Shown here piece by piece: positions 1 to 9,272 of a stretch of DNA of 64,000 bases. Source of the stretch: Neolewinella aquimaris (GTDB lineage: Bacteria > Bacteroidota > Bacteroidia > Chitinophagales > Saprospiraceae); the NCBI RefSeq assembly GCF_014197245.1, contig NZ_JACIFF010000001.1, positions 744,001-808,000 on the forward strand. Reading direction: 5' to 3'. Position numbers and translations under genes: made by a program. Position 1 is the first letter of the stretch, and each line of letters opens with the position of its first letter. The notes beneath the pieces were generated by a model, which searched no databases, was not told the origin of the DNA, and saw only the letters and a program-made list of their open reading frames with translations.

Positions 1-29
1 GGGGTTCTTTTTTCGGCCTATTCCGGCCG

Positions 30-52
30 TAGCACCGAGTCTAGCGGTGCTA
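30..52. repeat. Perfect 8-bp stem hairpin downstream of the leishmanolysin-like gene
   Basis: TAGCACCG (30-37) is followed by a 7-base loop and CGGTGCTA (45-52). A second short inverted repeat, CGGCC/GGCCG, lies at 14-29. Both are downstream of the minus-strand protease gene that stops at 69, so they could end its transcript. No T-run follows on that strand, so intrinsic termination is uncertain. Confidence 0.4.
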
Positions 53-68
53 TATCGTGATCACTGCA

Positions 69-1139
69 CTATTCGATCGTAACCGATCCGATGGGCTTAA
101 GAATGATCTCCCGTCCGGCGATGTCAATGCCGGCAGTGTGGGTTTCTTCGTCGGTAGTGGTATCGTCGCCGTCGGGGTTTACGCCCATAGCGCCCCGGGG
201 CAGGTCGTACCGTTCGCCGACCATGGCAGCGCCGTAGCCCAGGTCACGCATGGACCCGGCGGTAATGCGGCTCAGGGGATTTTCGCCCAGGTTGAGGAAA
301 CCGGTCATCAACTCGTTCCGCAGCACAGACTCCCGCCAGTGACCCAGTCGGGTACCACGACCACCCCTATCTTCTACGGGCAATTCATGCGTGCCGCCCT
401 CCGCATTCCAGAAGACGTTAGCCTTGCGACCGGCGAAGTAAGGATTCGTGTCTTCCTGGCGTACGAGGTCGCGGTCGGGGAATTCCCACAGCGTGCCTAT
501 ACCCAGCACGTGACCCATTTCGTGTACGATAACCTCTTCGAAGAGGTCCACCTCGTCGAGTAAGTCAAGATCGGCGACGTCGAACTGCATGAGACCCGCC
601 AGGGGCAGTCCATCGGATGTGCGCAGGTAGGTTGGACCCGCTCGACCCAGGATACCAAGGGGTCCGTCGATAGGAGAAATGACTACCTCGATCACGATAT
701 CGTCCAGGGTCCCGTCAACAACAGGGGGAAACCCCGGAAAGGCGGAGGGAAGTGTGACGGTAATGGAAGGTACGTCCTTGATAATGATGCGCTCCCAACG
801 GGCCGCGGCGGCCTCGAAGACAGCGACTTGTTCATCGGTCACCGGGACGAGAAACTTCAGATCGATGTTGAATCTGCCGCGATCTACACCGGCGGCGCGG
901 GTTGCACGGCCGTTCTTGGCTTTCGATTCGAATTCTTCGCCCGCGCTTCCCTTGATGATAACCCAGCTGGAGGGGGCGGGAGCGGGTTCAATGATCTGCT
1001 GCGGAACGGTCTCCGCTGGTGGAGTAGACATCTCGTCCAGCTCCTCGGCACAGGCCGTAAACAGTAGAGAAAAAAGTAGTAAGGCGGGTAGTGCCCGGAG
1101 CATCCGGCACGTAGTAGAGGGTACTGCTTTGTTTAGCAT
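69..1139 (-). CDS. Leishmanolysin-like zinc metalloprotease lipoprotein
   Basis: This encodes a 356-residue predicted surface lipoprotein peptidase. The N-terminus is hydrophobic and ends in a lipobox-like LLFTAC (Cys30), followed by acidic residues and a Pro-rich linker (about 35-58). The catalytic helix is HEMGHVLGIG at about 206-215 (His206, Glu207, His210). Instead of the third His of compact metzincins there is an insertion, then a GHW-x-E stretch and an ELMTG Met-turn, which is the leishmanolysin (M8) pattern. The C-terminus carries SRIT..S..DLGY, also usual in bacterial members. Known family members are zinc endopeptidases; the substrate here cannot be told. Met13 (position 1103) is an alternative start that would still leave a signal sequence. 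It faces no operon partner; the next minus-strand gene begins at 2794. Confidence 0.85.
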   Translation of the reverse strand: MLNKAVPSTTCRMLRALPALLLFSLLFTACAEELDEMSTPPAETVPQQIIEPAPAPSSWVIIKGSAGEEFESKAKNGRATRAAGVDRGRFNIDLKFLVPVTDEQVAVFEAAAARWERIIIKDVPSITVTLPSAFPGFPPVVDGTLDDIVIEVVISPIDGPLGILGRAGPTYLRTSDGLPLAGLMQFDVADLDLLDEVDLFEEVIVHEMGHVLGIGTLWEFPDRDLVRQEDTNPYFAGRKANVFWNAEGGTHELPVEDRGGRGTRLGHWRESVLRNELMTGFLNLGENPLSRITAGSMRDLGYGAAMVGERYDLPRGAMGVNPDGDDTTTDEETHTAGIDIAGREIILKPIGSVTIE

Positions 1140-1351
1140 AGAGTATTCGCTTTGGTAGTTAGGTGACTAGAATGGTTCATGGAGCTTCCCAACGGCCCTG
1201 TGCTAGACTCACAATACCCTTGCAAAAACAACCTTTCAGGAAACAACATACCACTTTTGAACAGATTATTCTTGCCCACTGGCAAATTAGATTTGGTAAA
1301 CCTGGTTTTTTGTCGGCTTACCCTACCCTTCCGGACCGTAGTGCTACACCG

Positions 1352-2794
1352 TTACCCAGCACCCAGCAGCGCGATGATCGCGGGGTAGCTCTCGGACAGA
1401 GGTTGACTACGGTTTTCCTTCACAAACTGCGTGAGGAATGCCCGATTGAAGTCAAGGAAACGTGGAAAGTCCCGCCGGACCATCAGCTGTTCCCTGCGGT
1501 CGATGACCAGCTCGGCTACTTCCGCTGGGTAGGTCTCCCGTACGTAAAGACAAAACAGGGCGTGGGTCACGTACTCGTTGAAGGTGTCACCGGGCGAATC
1601 GTAGTATCCTGACCCGGCGCGGTTATTCCAGTCAGTGAGGGTGCCCATCGCGGCCCTGACCGCGTCGTAGTGCTCACTCGTCATCGGGTTCACGTAGTTG
1701 TGGTCGATCTCGGTAAAAACAATGCCGGATTGCAGCGCCTCCCGGGTAAGTGAGTCGTAGGAACTAGGCAGCAGTTCATCCGGGCCGCTGACGAACATGA
1801 TGCTTTCGTGAAAGCTGTAACGCTGATCGAACGGATTTTCCTGAAAGCGCTGCGTAGAGTGGGATCCGCCAATGAGGGGAGAAAAAACGATTGCGTAGTG
1901 ATCCATCCGCTCCGGGAACTCGCGTTCCAGCCAGTCCCACATGCCGCGCACGGGCATTAATCGTTGTTGGCGCTCGATCTGCTCCGCGTACTCCCCTGCA
2001 TGGTCTCGGTAAAATTGACGAAATCCGGATTGCAGTGCAAAGTCCTGGACCAGATAGAGGAGGTCGGCAAAGCCCATACCGGTGAAAGGAGCCAGGCCGG
2101 AGGAGTAGTCGATGCTCACCGGCAGGTGATAGGGCACGGGGGTCAGCCGGTCCCACTCGTCGAAGGTAAAGCCATAGCTGTTGTCCCGGAAGCTGTAGTA
2201 CAGGCTAAAGCCGGCAGCGTCGGAGGCGGCATGCTTGTCGAGTAACCGCACCAGCGCGTGGCGGCGGAAGGGGGCAAAGTGCGCCGCGACGGCATCCGTA
2301 TACGCCGTTCCCGTAGGGTGATTACCGGTGCTGTCGCTCAGGGCACTTAGGTAGAGGATGACGTTAGCCAGCTCAAACGCCTCCGGAATGGCGAAGGTCG
2401 TGGCGCCCCGGTGGGCGGCTTGGTAGTCTGACGGGTGCGGTTGTGGGGTGCCATTGAAGCGGAGGCGGTAAAGAAAAGTATCCGTGCGGCCTACGATGGG
2501 GATCAGCAGGTGCTGATCGTGAAAGGTGTTGACGGGTGCGACCGAAAGGGTGTCCAAAGTGGTACGTACTTCCATACGCCGACCGGGTTGACCGTCCGTC
2601 CCCCACGAACCCAGGTCGTTGAGGCTGATCCGTCCTTCATTCTGTAGGCTAGAGAAATAAACGCTCATACTGTCGTCCGGTGCGCGCAGGGTATCCGGAT
2701 ACACCATCTCCGACGGCAAGGTTTGGGCGCGGACGCAGGTGCAAGCGAATATCGGCAACAGCAGGGCGCTGAGGTAGGTAACGAATGGTTTCAT
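1352..2794 (-). CDS. Secreted protein, DUF4932-like putative metalloprotease-type domain
   Basis: This encodes 480 residues with a clear Sec signal peptide (MKPFVTYLSALLLPIFACTC, cleavage near VRAQ). The C-terminal half contains FTEIDHNYVNP and later FNEYVTHALFCLY. Both have the E..H spacing and N-P context I associate with the DUF4932 family, whose fold resembles zinc peptidases. No canonical HExxH is present, so activity is not demonstrated. The family assignment is from memory and moderate. It lies 212 bases upstream (in its own sense downstream) of the protease lipoprotein on the same strand and may be co-transcribed with it. Confidence 0.7.
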   Translation of the reverse strand: MKPFVTYLSALLLPIFACTCVRAQTLPSEMVYPDTLRAPDDSMSVYFSSLQNEGRISLNDLGSWGTDGQPGRRMEVRTTLDTLSVAPVNTFHDQHLLIPIVGRTDTFLYRLRFNGTPQPHPSDYQAAHRGATTFAIPEAFELANVILYLSALSDSTGNHPTGTAYTDAVAAHFAPFRRHALVRLLDKHAASDAAGFSLYYSFRDNSYGFTFDEWDRLTPVPYHLPVSIDYSSGLAPFTGMGFADLLYLVQDFALQSGFRQFYRDHAGEYAEQIERQQRLMPVRGMWDWLEREFPERMDHYAIVFSPLIGGSHSTQRFQENPFDQRYSFHESIMFVSGPDELLPSSYDSLTREALQSGIVFTEIDHNYVNPMTSEHYDAVRAAMGTLTDWNNRAGSGYYDSPGDTFNEYVTHALFCLYVRETYPAEVAELVIDRREQLMVRRDFPRFLDFNRAFLTQFVKENRSQPLSESYPAIIALLGAG

Positions 2795-2844
2795 ATCCGA
2801 AAAATACGTGCCCGTTGCTTAAAAATTCTACGGTATTTAAATTA

Positions 2845-3378
2845 TTACCCTTGGATAGGCATGGACATCCGACAGCGATCGAGAAAGCGTGCGGTTTCTG
2901 AATCGTTTTTGAAAATTAGCACCCGTTTGGTCTCACTGAGTTCAGTAAGCTTCCGGAGCATTGCCGTCCTCCGAAAAAGATTGTAGGTCGCTACGTAGTG
3001 ATAAAATTTAGCATCGAAACGTTCGGGGCATCCCGCCGGCATATCGGGCCTGACCCGCCAGTGGTACCGGACGATACGCCTGGTGATGCGCCAGAGGCAG
3101 GTGATGGTGCGGTAGTCTAAATAAACTATTGTGTCCGCTCTCTCAATCCGCAAATCCAGAGTGCCGGCGAAGTTACCGTCCATGATCCAGGTGGGTTTGC
3201 TCGCGAGCGCACGTACTTTTTCGGTCCACTCCGCCTTCTCCGTCTCCTGCCAGCCGGCCTTCCAGTAATTTTCGTCAAGATGAATCACCTCCAGCCCCGT
3301 AACGTCACTGAGCTTACGGGCCAGGGTTGATTTCCCCGCACCGCAGCATCCGGTGATAAGTACGCGCTGCATGGTCAT
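2845..3378 (-). CDS. P-loop adenylate-kinase-like protein (FlaR/topology-modulation type)
   Basis: This is a 177-residue cytoplasmic nucleotide kinase-like protein. A Walker A loop, GCCGAGKST, lies at residues about 10-18, followed by HLDENYWKAGW. An Arg-rich lid-like part (LWRITRRIVRYHWRVRPDMP) and a C-terminal helical part complete the usual length of proteins annotated as DNA topology modulation protein FlaR or shikimate-kinase-like. The phosphate acceptor is unknown for this family. Translation may start at the second Met (3372), which sits right before the first beta strand. It ends 50 bases before the start of the DUF4932-like gene and runs in the same direction, so a short operon is possible. 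Confidence 0.75.
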   Translation of the reverse strand: MTMQRVLITGCCGAGKSTLARKLSDVTGLEVIHLDENYWKAGWQETEKAEWTEKVRALASKPTWIMDGNFAGTLDLRIERADTIVYLDYRTITCLWRITRRIVRYHWRVRPDMPAGCPERFDAKFYHYVATYNLFRRTAMLRKLTELSETKRVLIFKNDSETARFLDRCRMSMPIQG

Positions 3379-3826
3379 AGGTGATGAAGATAATAGTTCG
3401 ATCGGTAGGCTGCCATGGAAGGACTTGCTCGAATTTACCTACGTTGCTCCTGCGCCCCGCCGCCCGGAGATTACCTTGTTACCCTACCCCGAGATATGTT
3501 CTTGCAATACAATATCGAGAGTTTAGTAGATGACTTTTGGGGACGTTTATTTATACATCTCAGGATTTCGGGTATTTGATAGTTGCGGAAAGCGCAGACA
3601 TAATAAAAAGAAAATTTTGGATGAGTAATTTATCATGTACTGATCGTAGCTGGCGATCCGCTTTTCCCTACTTCCCGCGTGACCCAGCAATGCCTAAAGT
3701 TTTACCAACAACCTCAGCGAGTTTATGGGGTGCCGAAACCAGCACTCCCCCCTCCCCTAGCCCCGGTTGCCGGAAGCGCTGAGTGCTGTTACTAGGAGTT
3801 GACTTCCGTCAATTTCAAGGTAATTT
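3379..3826. other. Intergenic region with one dispersed GC-rich repeat
   Basis: 448 bases without a convincing gene. A copy of the dispersed GCTCCTGCG-type repeat starts at 3444. Open frames on the plus strand (3537-4028) lack family motifs, partly overlap the hydrolase gene antisense, and were not accepted. Confidence 0.6.
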
Positions 3827-4774
3827 CTATTTTATTGGATTATCGCGAAGGAATTTTCCTACGGCCCGATTAAATTCTACTGGGTTTTCACCTTGCAGCC
3901 CATGTGAGGCTTTCGACAGTACCTTGAGCTCACTGTTTGGCAGGATCGCATTCAACGAATCGGTAACCAAACGGAAAATCGCTGGGGAATATTCGCCTTC
4001 GATGAGCAAAGATGGTATATTTAATTGAGCAATATCCTTTCGTGCAAGTGATGCCATATCCTGGGTCTCTGCAATACATATTCCTTCTACCAGGTTTTGC
4101 AACCATTTATCGCGCCAAGCTTGAGGCACTGCGTCGTAGCTTTCATCCGAGCCGAACACCATTTTTATAAAGGTTCGCATGGCTGCTTCGTCTCTCCCCG
4201 CCTCATAATGACTGACGGCAAGATTGGCGCTAATTCTCGTGTCAGCAATTACGGAATCTCCAATATGGGTGCCAGATATTAAGGATTCAACAACCGGCTC
4301 TCCCAACACCAATGAATTAACTAATTCTGGATGGTCAATAGCTGTCCGCAGAGCAATCATCGCCCCGTACGAATGTCCGATTAAATGCGCCGATGGTATA
4401 TCAAGTGCCTCCATAAAGGCAGCCAAATCATTAGAGTGCAGGGCGACCGTACAATCAAAGGAATCATCGCGATTTGGCTGCTGGTTTGGCCAGGCATACC
4501 GCCGGCTGATCGCGATTGCCCTGTGGGTGAGTGCTAAAGCGTCAATTTGTTGCCCCCACGCAGTGTAATCACCGATTGCCCCATGAATTAAAATCACGGG
4601 TTCGCCACTGCCTTTTTCGATGTAATGCATGGTATTACCGCGAACAGTGACCGATTTCGGCCGGTCTATCGCCGCAGTTTCAATTTCGGATACCTCACCT
4701 ACGGCTAGATTTTGAACTTTGCAACCTGCCAATCCAAGTACAATCAGGAATAATACAATTAATGTCGATTTCAT
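3827..4774 (-). CDS. Alpha/beta-hydrolase lipoprotein
   Basis: From the Met at 4774 the product has 315 residues and begins with a lipoprotein signal (LIVLFLIVLGLAGC). The longer frame would add 14 hydrophilic residues before the signal and is less likely. The mature protein has the hydrolase order: an oxyanion-hole HGAIGDYTAW, the nucleophile elbow GHSYGA, and a C-terminal SHGLQGE that supplies the catalytic His. It is probably an esterase or lactone/haloalkane-type hydrolase held in the cell envelope; the substrate cannot be read from the sequence. Base composition is somewhat lower in GC than most neighbours. It stands alone between two intergenic regions of about 450 bases. Confidence 0.82.
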   Translation of the reverse strand: MKSTLIVLFLIVLGLAGCKVQNLAVGEVSEIETAAIDRPKSVTVRGNTMHYIEKGSGEPVILIHGAIGDYTAWGQQIDALALTHRAIAISRRYAWPNQQPNRDDSFDCTVALHSNDLAAFMEALDIPSAHLIGHSYGAMIALRTAIDHPELVNSLVLGEPVVESLISGTHIGDSVIADTRISANLAVSHYEAGRDEAAMRTFIKMVFGSDESYDAVPQAWRDKWLQNLVEGICIAETQDMASLARKDIAQLNIPSLLIEGEYSPAIFRLVTDSLNAILPNSELKVLSKASHGLQGENPVEFNRAVGKFLRDNPIK

Positions 4775-5229
4775 TGTTTGCCCATTTGGTACTTCTAATT
4801 TTCGTTTTGTCTTCACCCAACCGATATCAATTTATAACCTCTAGACTATTAAAGCCAGACAACCATCGCATTCCCAAATTGCGTAGGTACGACGTATAAA
4901 TTACTGGTATTTAACCGTTTTTGCAAGCCGGTTGCCTTAGTGGGTGGATGGCATCTCAGTAGTTCTCATTCTCGGCAGGTTTAGCCAGCGATGTATAGGC
5001 TGTTGGTAGAGTAACCAGAGAAGTTATGAGGTTCTATCTATATCATGGCAACCAATCTGACCTACAGTAACGTCAGCTGATTTGGTTATCTGCCGCCCCG
5101 CCATGATAAATTCCACTACGTCAGCCACATTAACAGTTTTGCGGCATTAACAAACACAATGAAAGTAAGCGGATGCACGTATTTACCGGGCAGCATTTGC
5201 CGCCACTCTTCGCACAACACCACACTAGT
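4775..5229. other. Intergenic region containing a long nested inverted repeat
   Basis: No gene is supported here. Between 5041 and 5108 nested complementary blocks occur: TATCATGG/CCATGATA (5041-5048 and 5101-5108), AACCAA/TTGGTT (5050-5055 and 5082-5087) and CTGAC/GTCAG (5057-5061 and 5072-5076). This may be an untranslated structured element in front of the beta-barrel gene. Confidence 0.45.
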
Positions 5230-6363
5230 ATGAAATCTCATCTATTATTCGCTCTCCTGCTCCTTACCCTCACGCTGGCCGCCCAGGACCGGGAAGGCAA
5301 TGTTTACCTCAGCGGCAACACCGGGCTAGAATACTCAAAGCTGGGCAGCAAGGATGCATCCATCTACGGGTACCCGACTAATTTGTTACAGCGATTTGCG
5401 GGGATACGGGCGCACTCCTTCCGCAGCGGATACTTCCTTAGCAATCGTTTTTTGTTGGGAGCCCGGGTGGACTACATAAACCCAACCGCAGATCCGACCT
5501 ATCGGTACGACTACGAAGGCGCCCTGCGGGTAAAGCCCTTCCTGCGGTACTACTTCCTGGACCATAAGTCGGCGCCACTCTCTTTCTTCGGCGAACTCGG
5601 CTTCTCTACCCTGGGCCTTGGGAATGCCACCCGATTCGAAACCGATTTTCACCTCGGGCTAGGTGCCGAGCTGGTCGTGGGCCCCGGTGTACTAGGCACC
5701 GCCAACTTAAACTACGACGCCAACGCCGACGGGGTGAACTATACAAATCTCGTAGTGGGCCTCAACGCCCTGACCGGACAACTGCAGGGGGCACCGACGG
5801 TGGCATCCGTGCGCAAAGGAACCTTCTCTTCCCACGGACCGTACGGCCGCATCGCCTACGGGCGCAATCAGAGCGGCATTAACCTGACCGCCAATTTCAG
5901 CCTCGCGCTGACCCCCCGCATCGGCTACTTCTTGCTCGACGGCCTGATGGTGGAAGCAGCCATTGACCTGTTGCATAATCAATATAGAGTGGAAAGAGAC
6001 CGCGCAAATTTTAACCAGGGCGACCTGTCGTTAACCGATACCGAACTCGGGGTGCTCCTTCACTACTATCCACTTCGTCAGGGTAAAGTACTGCCCTACG
6101 TTAATGCGGGTTGGGGGTACCTTGAGCTGCGGCAAAAAGTCGAAGGAATCAACGGACGGTTTGACGAAACGGTGTCCTCCCCGGTCTGGCAAGCGGGTGT
6201 CGGAGCGTTGTACTTCCTATCCTCCCAGTTGGCCCTCGACCTTGCGCTAAACTACAACACGGGCAACGCCAGCTTTAAGGACGGTACTCCCTTCGTCGAC
6301 GGCATTCAGCAGCGGCAATTTCGCGGCGCAGTGGGCCTCCGCTTCTACTTGCCGGCACGGTAG
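5230..6363 (+). CDS. Outer-membrane beta-barrel protein
   Basis: Starting at the Met at 5230 gives 377 residues with a textbook Sec signal (MKSHLLFALLLLTLTLAAQ). The upstream in-frame codons from 5173 look like untranslated leader. The mature part consists of alternating aromatic/hydrophobic strands typical of Bacteroidota porin-like beta-barrels. There are two similar halves, each with a YxxPTNLL/FFxxPLxxGK-like segment and a strand ending in a Phe-rich motif. The C-terminus, LRFYLPAR, is strand-like. No TonB box or plug is seen. The function is unknown beyond outer-membrane location. Confidence 0.75.
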   Translation: MKSHLLFALLLLTLTLAAQDREGNVYLSGNTGLEYSKLGSKDASIYGYPTNLLQRFAGIRAHSFRSGYFLSNRFLLGARVDYINPTADPTYRYDYEGALRVKPFLRYYFLDHKSAPLSFFGELGFSTLGLGNATRFETDFHLGLGAELVVGPGVLGTANLNYDANADGVNYTNLVVGLNALTGQLQGAPTVASVRKGTFSSHGPYGRIAYGRNQSGINLTANFSLALTPRIGYFLLDGLMVEAAIDLLHNQYRVERDRANFNQGDLSLTDTELGVLLHYYPLRQGKVLPYVNAGWGYLELRQKVEGINGRFDETVSSPVWQAGVGALYFLSSQLALDLALNYNTGNASFKDGTPFVDGIQQRQFRGAVGLRFYLPAR

Positions 6364-6403
6364 GGTGTTCCGGCACATCCTTCGGCGCGTTCCGTATTTT
6401 TTT

Positions 6404-6429
6404 TTGGCGGGGGCGCAGGAGCGATGAAT
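6404..6429. repeat. Dispersed GC-rich repeat, inverted copy
   Basis: GGCGGGGGCGCAGGAGCGAT is the reverse-complement form of the interspersed motif. It directly follows a run of nine T residues (6397-6405 area) after the beta-barrel gene. Confidence 0.5.
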
Positions 6430-6530
6430 ATTCCAATGAGCTATGCTCCAATGCGGTACCCGGCACCCATGGGGCACTGTCCTGCACGGAGGTGCTGAAG
6501 TGGTACGCATTAGCTGCCCTTGGTGAATCG

Positions 6531-6552
6531 TTGCTCCTGCGTTCCCGCCCAA
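6531..6552. repeat. Dispersed GC-rich repeat, direct copy
   Basis: TTGCTCCTGCGTTCCCGCCC lies inside the in-frame extension upstream of the deacetylase start at 6610. Its presence supports the shorter start, because the repeat family is otherwise mostly intergenic. Confidence 0.55.
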
Positions 6553-6609
6553 TGTGTGGTTGGCAAAGCCAGAAGAACGCAACGGCCCCTGGAGACTTAC
6601 CTTGAGCCG

Positions 6610-7587
6610 ATGAAGGAGTTTCTCTTTGTTTGTTTGGCCATGCTGGTCCTGGGCTGCGATAATGCGCCTGTGCAACCAGACGCCATGCCCGGTGCGAAAA
6701 CGCCTGAATCCCGTCCGACGGTCAGTTTTACCTTCGACGATGGGAGCACCCGGCCGATCTTGGACTACCCGGCGGAGGAGTGGAACGAAATGATTTTGCG
6801 GAGCCTGGACGGGGCGGGCTTGAAGTCAATCCTCTTTGCAACGGGCCGGGATAAAAACAACGCCCGGGGAAGGGCGCTCCTCGATTCCTGGGCAAGCCGG
6901 GGTCACCTCATCGGTAACCATACGTACACCCACCCCTATCTGAATGACGCGCGCGTAACGGTCCAAGATTTTACCCGCGAATTGCTGCGTACCGATTCCC
7001 TGATCGCCGAATCTCCCGGGTACGTGAAGCTTTTTCGGTTTCCTTACCTAAAGGAGGGCGGAGATTCCAGCAGGGTTGCGGCTTTTCGCGGGGTGCTCGA
7101 AGCGCACGGGTATAAAAACGGCTACGTGAGCATCGATGCATCGGATTGGTACGTCAATGATCAATTAATCGAGCACCTAACGCGCGACCCGGGAGATACC
7201 GTCGCGATCAATCGCTACCGGGAGTATTACCTGGACCATATCCTCGACCGGGCGGCCTTCTATGACAGTCTGGCTTTCGAGCTGACGGGTAGGCATATTC
7301 CCCACACCCTGCTGCTCCACCACAACCTCACCTCGGCCCTGTTCCTTGACGACCTGATCGAACGCTTTAGACAGTACGACTGGATCCTGACCGATGCAGC
7401 GACCGCCTTTCGGGATAGTATATACCGCACGACCGTTCCCGCATCGGCCGCCGGTGAAAGTATCGTGTACGCCCTGGCTAAGGCAAGCGGTAACTATACC
7501 GGTTCTCTTCGCTACCCTGCGGAGGACAGTCGCTACGAAATACCTGTGATGCGACGGTATGGGTTAATTGACGCAGCGGAGGAGTAG
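6610..7587 (+). CDS. Polysaccharide deacetylase (NodB-type) lipoprotein
   Basis: The Met at 6610 opens a lipoprotein signal (MKEFLFVCLAMLVLGC), giving 325 residues. The 30 codons upstream in the longest frame include a dispersed repeat and are not thought to be translated. The NodB motifs are visible: TFDDG (motif 1, metal-binding Asp), GNHTYTHPYL (motif 2, H-x3-H), RFPYL (motif 3) and a late LLLHHNLTS segment corresponding to motif 5. Family members are metal-dependent carbohydrate de-N- or de-O-acetylases acting in the envelope on chitin, peptidoglycan or other glycans. The substrate here is unknown. Confidence 0.88.
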   Translation: MKEFLFVCLAMLVLGCDNAPVQPDAMPGAKTPESRPTVSFTFDDGSTRPILDYPAEEWNEMILRSLDGAGLKSILFATGRDKNNARGRALLDSWASRGHLIGNHTYTHPYLNDARVTVQDFTRELLRTDSLIAESPGYVKLFRFPYLKEGGDSSRVAAFRGVLEAHGYKNGYVSIDASDWYVNDQLIEHLTRDPGDTVAINRYREYYLDHILDRAAFYDSLAFELTGRHIPHTLLLHHNLTSALFLDDLIERFRQYDWILTDAATAFRDSIYRTTVPASAAGESIVYALAKASGNYTGSLRYPAEDSRYEIPVMRRYGLIDAAEE

Positions 7588-7590
7588 TTA

Positions 7591-7618
7591 CAGCCGCACG
7601 GACGTTCGCCGTGGGCTG
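7591..7618. terminator. Hairpin between convergent genes
   Basis: CAGCC and ACGG pair with CCGT and GGCTG around a 7-base loop. It lies between the ends of the deacetylase (plus) and sulfatase (minus) genes, a place expected for a shared terminator. There is no clear T-tract. Confidence 0.35.
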
Positions 7619-7667
7619 CTATAATCCTACGAGACACTTCGCTAGAGGTCCTTTTGTATCATGCCAA

Positions 7668-9272
7668 CTAGTCGTCCCAGTGCCGGCGGATAATTTCGCG
7701 GACCTCCGGGTTGTCGGCGTCCGTGTCGCCTAGTTCATCGCGTAGGGCAAGGATTTCCTCCTTCATCCGTTCGATGATGTCCCGGTAGCGGGGGTCGTCG
7801 TAGGCGTTGCGCAGCTCGTGGGGGTCTTCCTCCAAATCGTACAAATCCCAGTACTGGGTGGGATCCTCCCCGGGGCCATACTCATTTACGGCCAGCCCGT
7901 TGCCGTAGAAGAAAGCCAGCTTGTAGCGCTGGCCCCGAATGCCAAAGTGACCGGGTCGGTCGCGGGAGTGGTCCCAGTAGCGGTAGTAGGAGTAGTCCCG
8001 CCAGTCGTCCGGGGTGTTGCCCCGCAGGTTCTCCCGGAAGCTGCGGCCCTGCATGTCGGGGGGGTAATCGATGCCCGCATAGTCGGCGAAGAGGGCCGAG
8101 AAGTCGACGTTCTCGATCAGGTCGCGGTTGCGGGCGCCCGCCCGCACCTCACCGGGGAAACGAATGACGAAGGGCATGTGAATGGATTCCTCGAAGATGA
8201 GTCGTTTGTCGAACCAGCCGTGCTCCCCGAGAAAGTAGCCCTGGTCGGCGGTGTAGATCACCACAGTATTTTCGGCCAGACCAGACGCTTCTAAATAATC
8301 GAGGATCTTGCCGATGTTGTCGTCAGCGGCGGCGCCACACCGTAGGAAGTCCTTGACGTACTTCTGGTAGGTCTTCGCGCGGGCTTCGTCTGGTGTAAGA
8401 CCTTCCACCGAAAAGGGAAGCTCGGGGTAGTTCATGAAATCTTTGCGTAGGGTGGAATCGGCGGTAGCGGCCAGATAGCGCATGGTCAGGTTATCGATGG
8501 ACTGCCCGACGAACGAGCGTCCGGTGGTCTCGGGCCCGCGGTCGTAGAGGGTGGCGGGAAGGGGCAGTTCTACGTCCCGGTACAGGTGGCTGAACCGTTC
8601 CGGATAGTCGAAGGGCTCGTGGGTGGCCTTGAAGTGAGTCATGGCCATAAAGGGCCGAGTGGTGTCGCGCTGCTCGATCCAGTCGATGGTCATGTCGGCA
8701 ATGATGTCGGAACTGAAGCCCGTGTAGGGTCTCCCCCCTTTGGAGTAATCCTGCCAGTTCTCCGCGGTTTTCATCACCGGGTTCCAGTATTCGCCCTGGC
8801 CGGGCAGTACGCAGTAGTAATCGAAGCCGGCGGGCTCCTGCTTCAGGTGCCACTTGCCGATCACCGAGGTCTGGTAGCCCCCGCGTTGCAGTTCCTTAGC
8901 AATGTTGTTGTACTGCGGAGCCAGCCCCGCCCCCAGGGTGGTCACGCCGTTAACGTGGCTGTACTGGCCGGTCAGGATGGTGGCGCGGCTCGGCGTACAG
9001 ATGGAGTTCGACACCAGGCAATGCTCCAGCACGGTGCCCTCCGCGGCCAGCCGCTTGATGTTCGGGGTGTGAGCAATGTCTTCGAGAATGCCGCCGTAGA
9101 TGCCCCAGGCCTGGGCCGTGTGGTCGTCGGAAATAATGAAGAGGATGTTCGGCCGCTCGCGGTCCTGGCCGTGTAGTGTGGCACTACCGATGCAAACCGT
9201 TGTCAGCAGTATGAGGGCCGCCAGTCGGGGGAGGCCGTAGATGGTGCGGGGCGTGTGGGGGCGAGTGTTCAA
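7668..9272 (-). CDS. Sulfatase (type I, Cys-type), secreted
   Basis: This is a 534-residue alkaline-phosphatase-fold sulfatase. After a signal region (about 14-36), the metal-binding start of the domain is NILFIISDDH (Asp49, Asp50). The formylglycine motif is C92-T-P-S-R, followed by ATILTGQYSH. Also visible are VIGKWHLK and a second metal site, IYTADQGYFLGEHGW. The C-terminal YDLEEDPHEL region is the usual DUF4976-like tail. Activity requires conversion of Cys92 by a maturase, which is not in this window. Overall it resembles arylsulfatase A-like, N-acetylglucosamine-6-sulfatase or choline-sulfatase-type enzymes. It is isolated, about 30 kb from the sulfatase cluster. Confidence 0.92.
   Translation of the reverse strand: MNTRPHTPRTIYGLPRLAALILLTTVCIGSATLHGQDRERPNILFIISDDHTAQAWGIYGGILEDIAHTPNIKRLAAEGTVLEHCLVSNSICTPSRATILTGQYSHVNGVTTLGAGLAPQYNNIAKELQRGGYQTSVIGKWHLKQEPAGFDYYCVLPGQGEYWNPVMKTAENWQDYSKGGRPYTGFSSDIIADMTIDWIEQRDTTRPFMAMTHFKATHEPFDYPERFSHLYRDVELPLPATLYDRGPETTGRSFVGQSIDNLTMRYLAATADSTLRKDFMNYPELPFSVEGLTPDEARAKTYQKYVKDFLRCGAAADDNIGKILDYLEASGLAENTVVIYTADQGYFLGEHGWFDKRLIFEESIHMPFVIRFPGEVRAGARNRDLIENVDFSALFADYAGIDYPPDMQGRSFRENLRGNTPDDWRDYSYYRYWDHSRDRPGHFGIRGQRYKLAFFYGNGLAVNEYGPGEDPTQYWDLYDLEEDPHELRNAYDDPRYRDIIERMKEEILALRDELGDTDADNPEVREIIRRHWDD

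Noticed and set aside
3537-4028. Two 81-codon plus-strand frames near the hydrolase
   Set aside because: No motif, poor start context, and the second overlaps the end of the hydrolase gene antisense.
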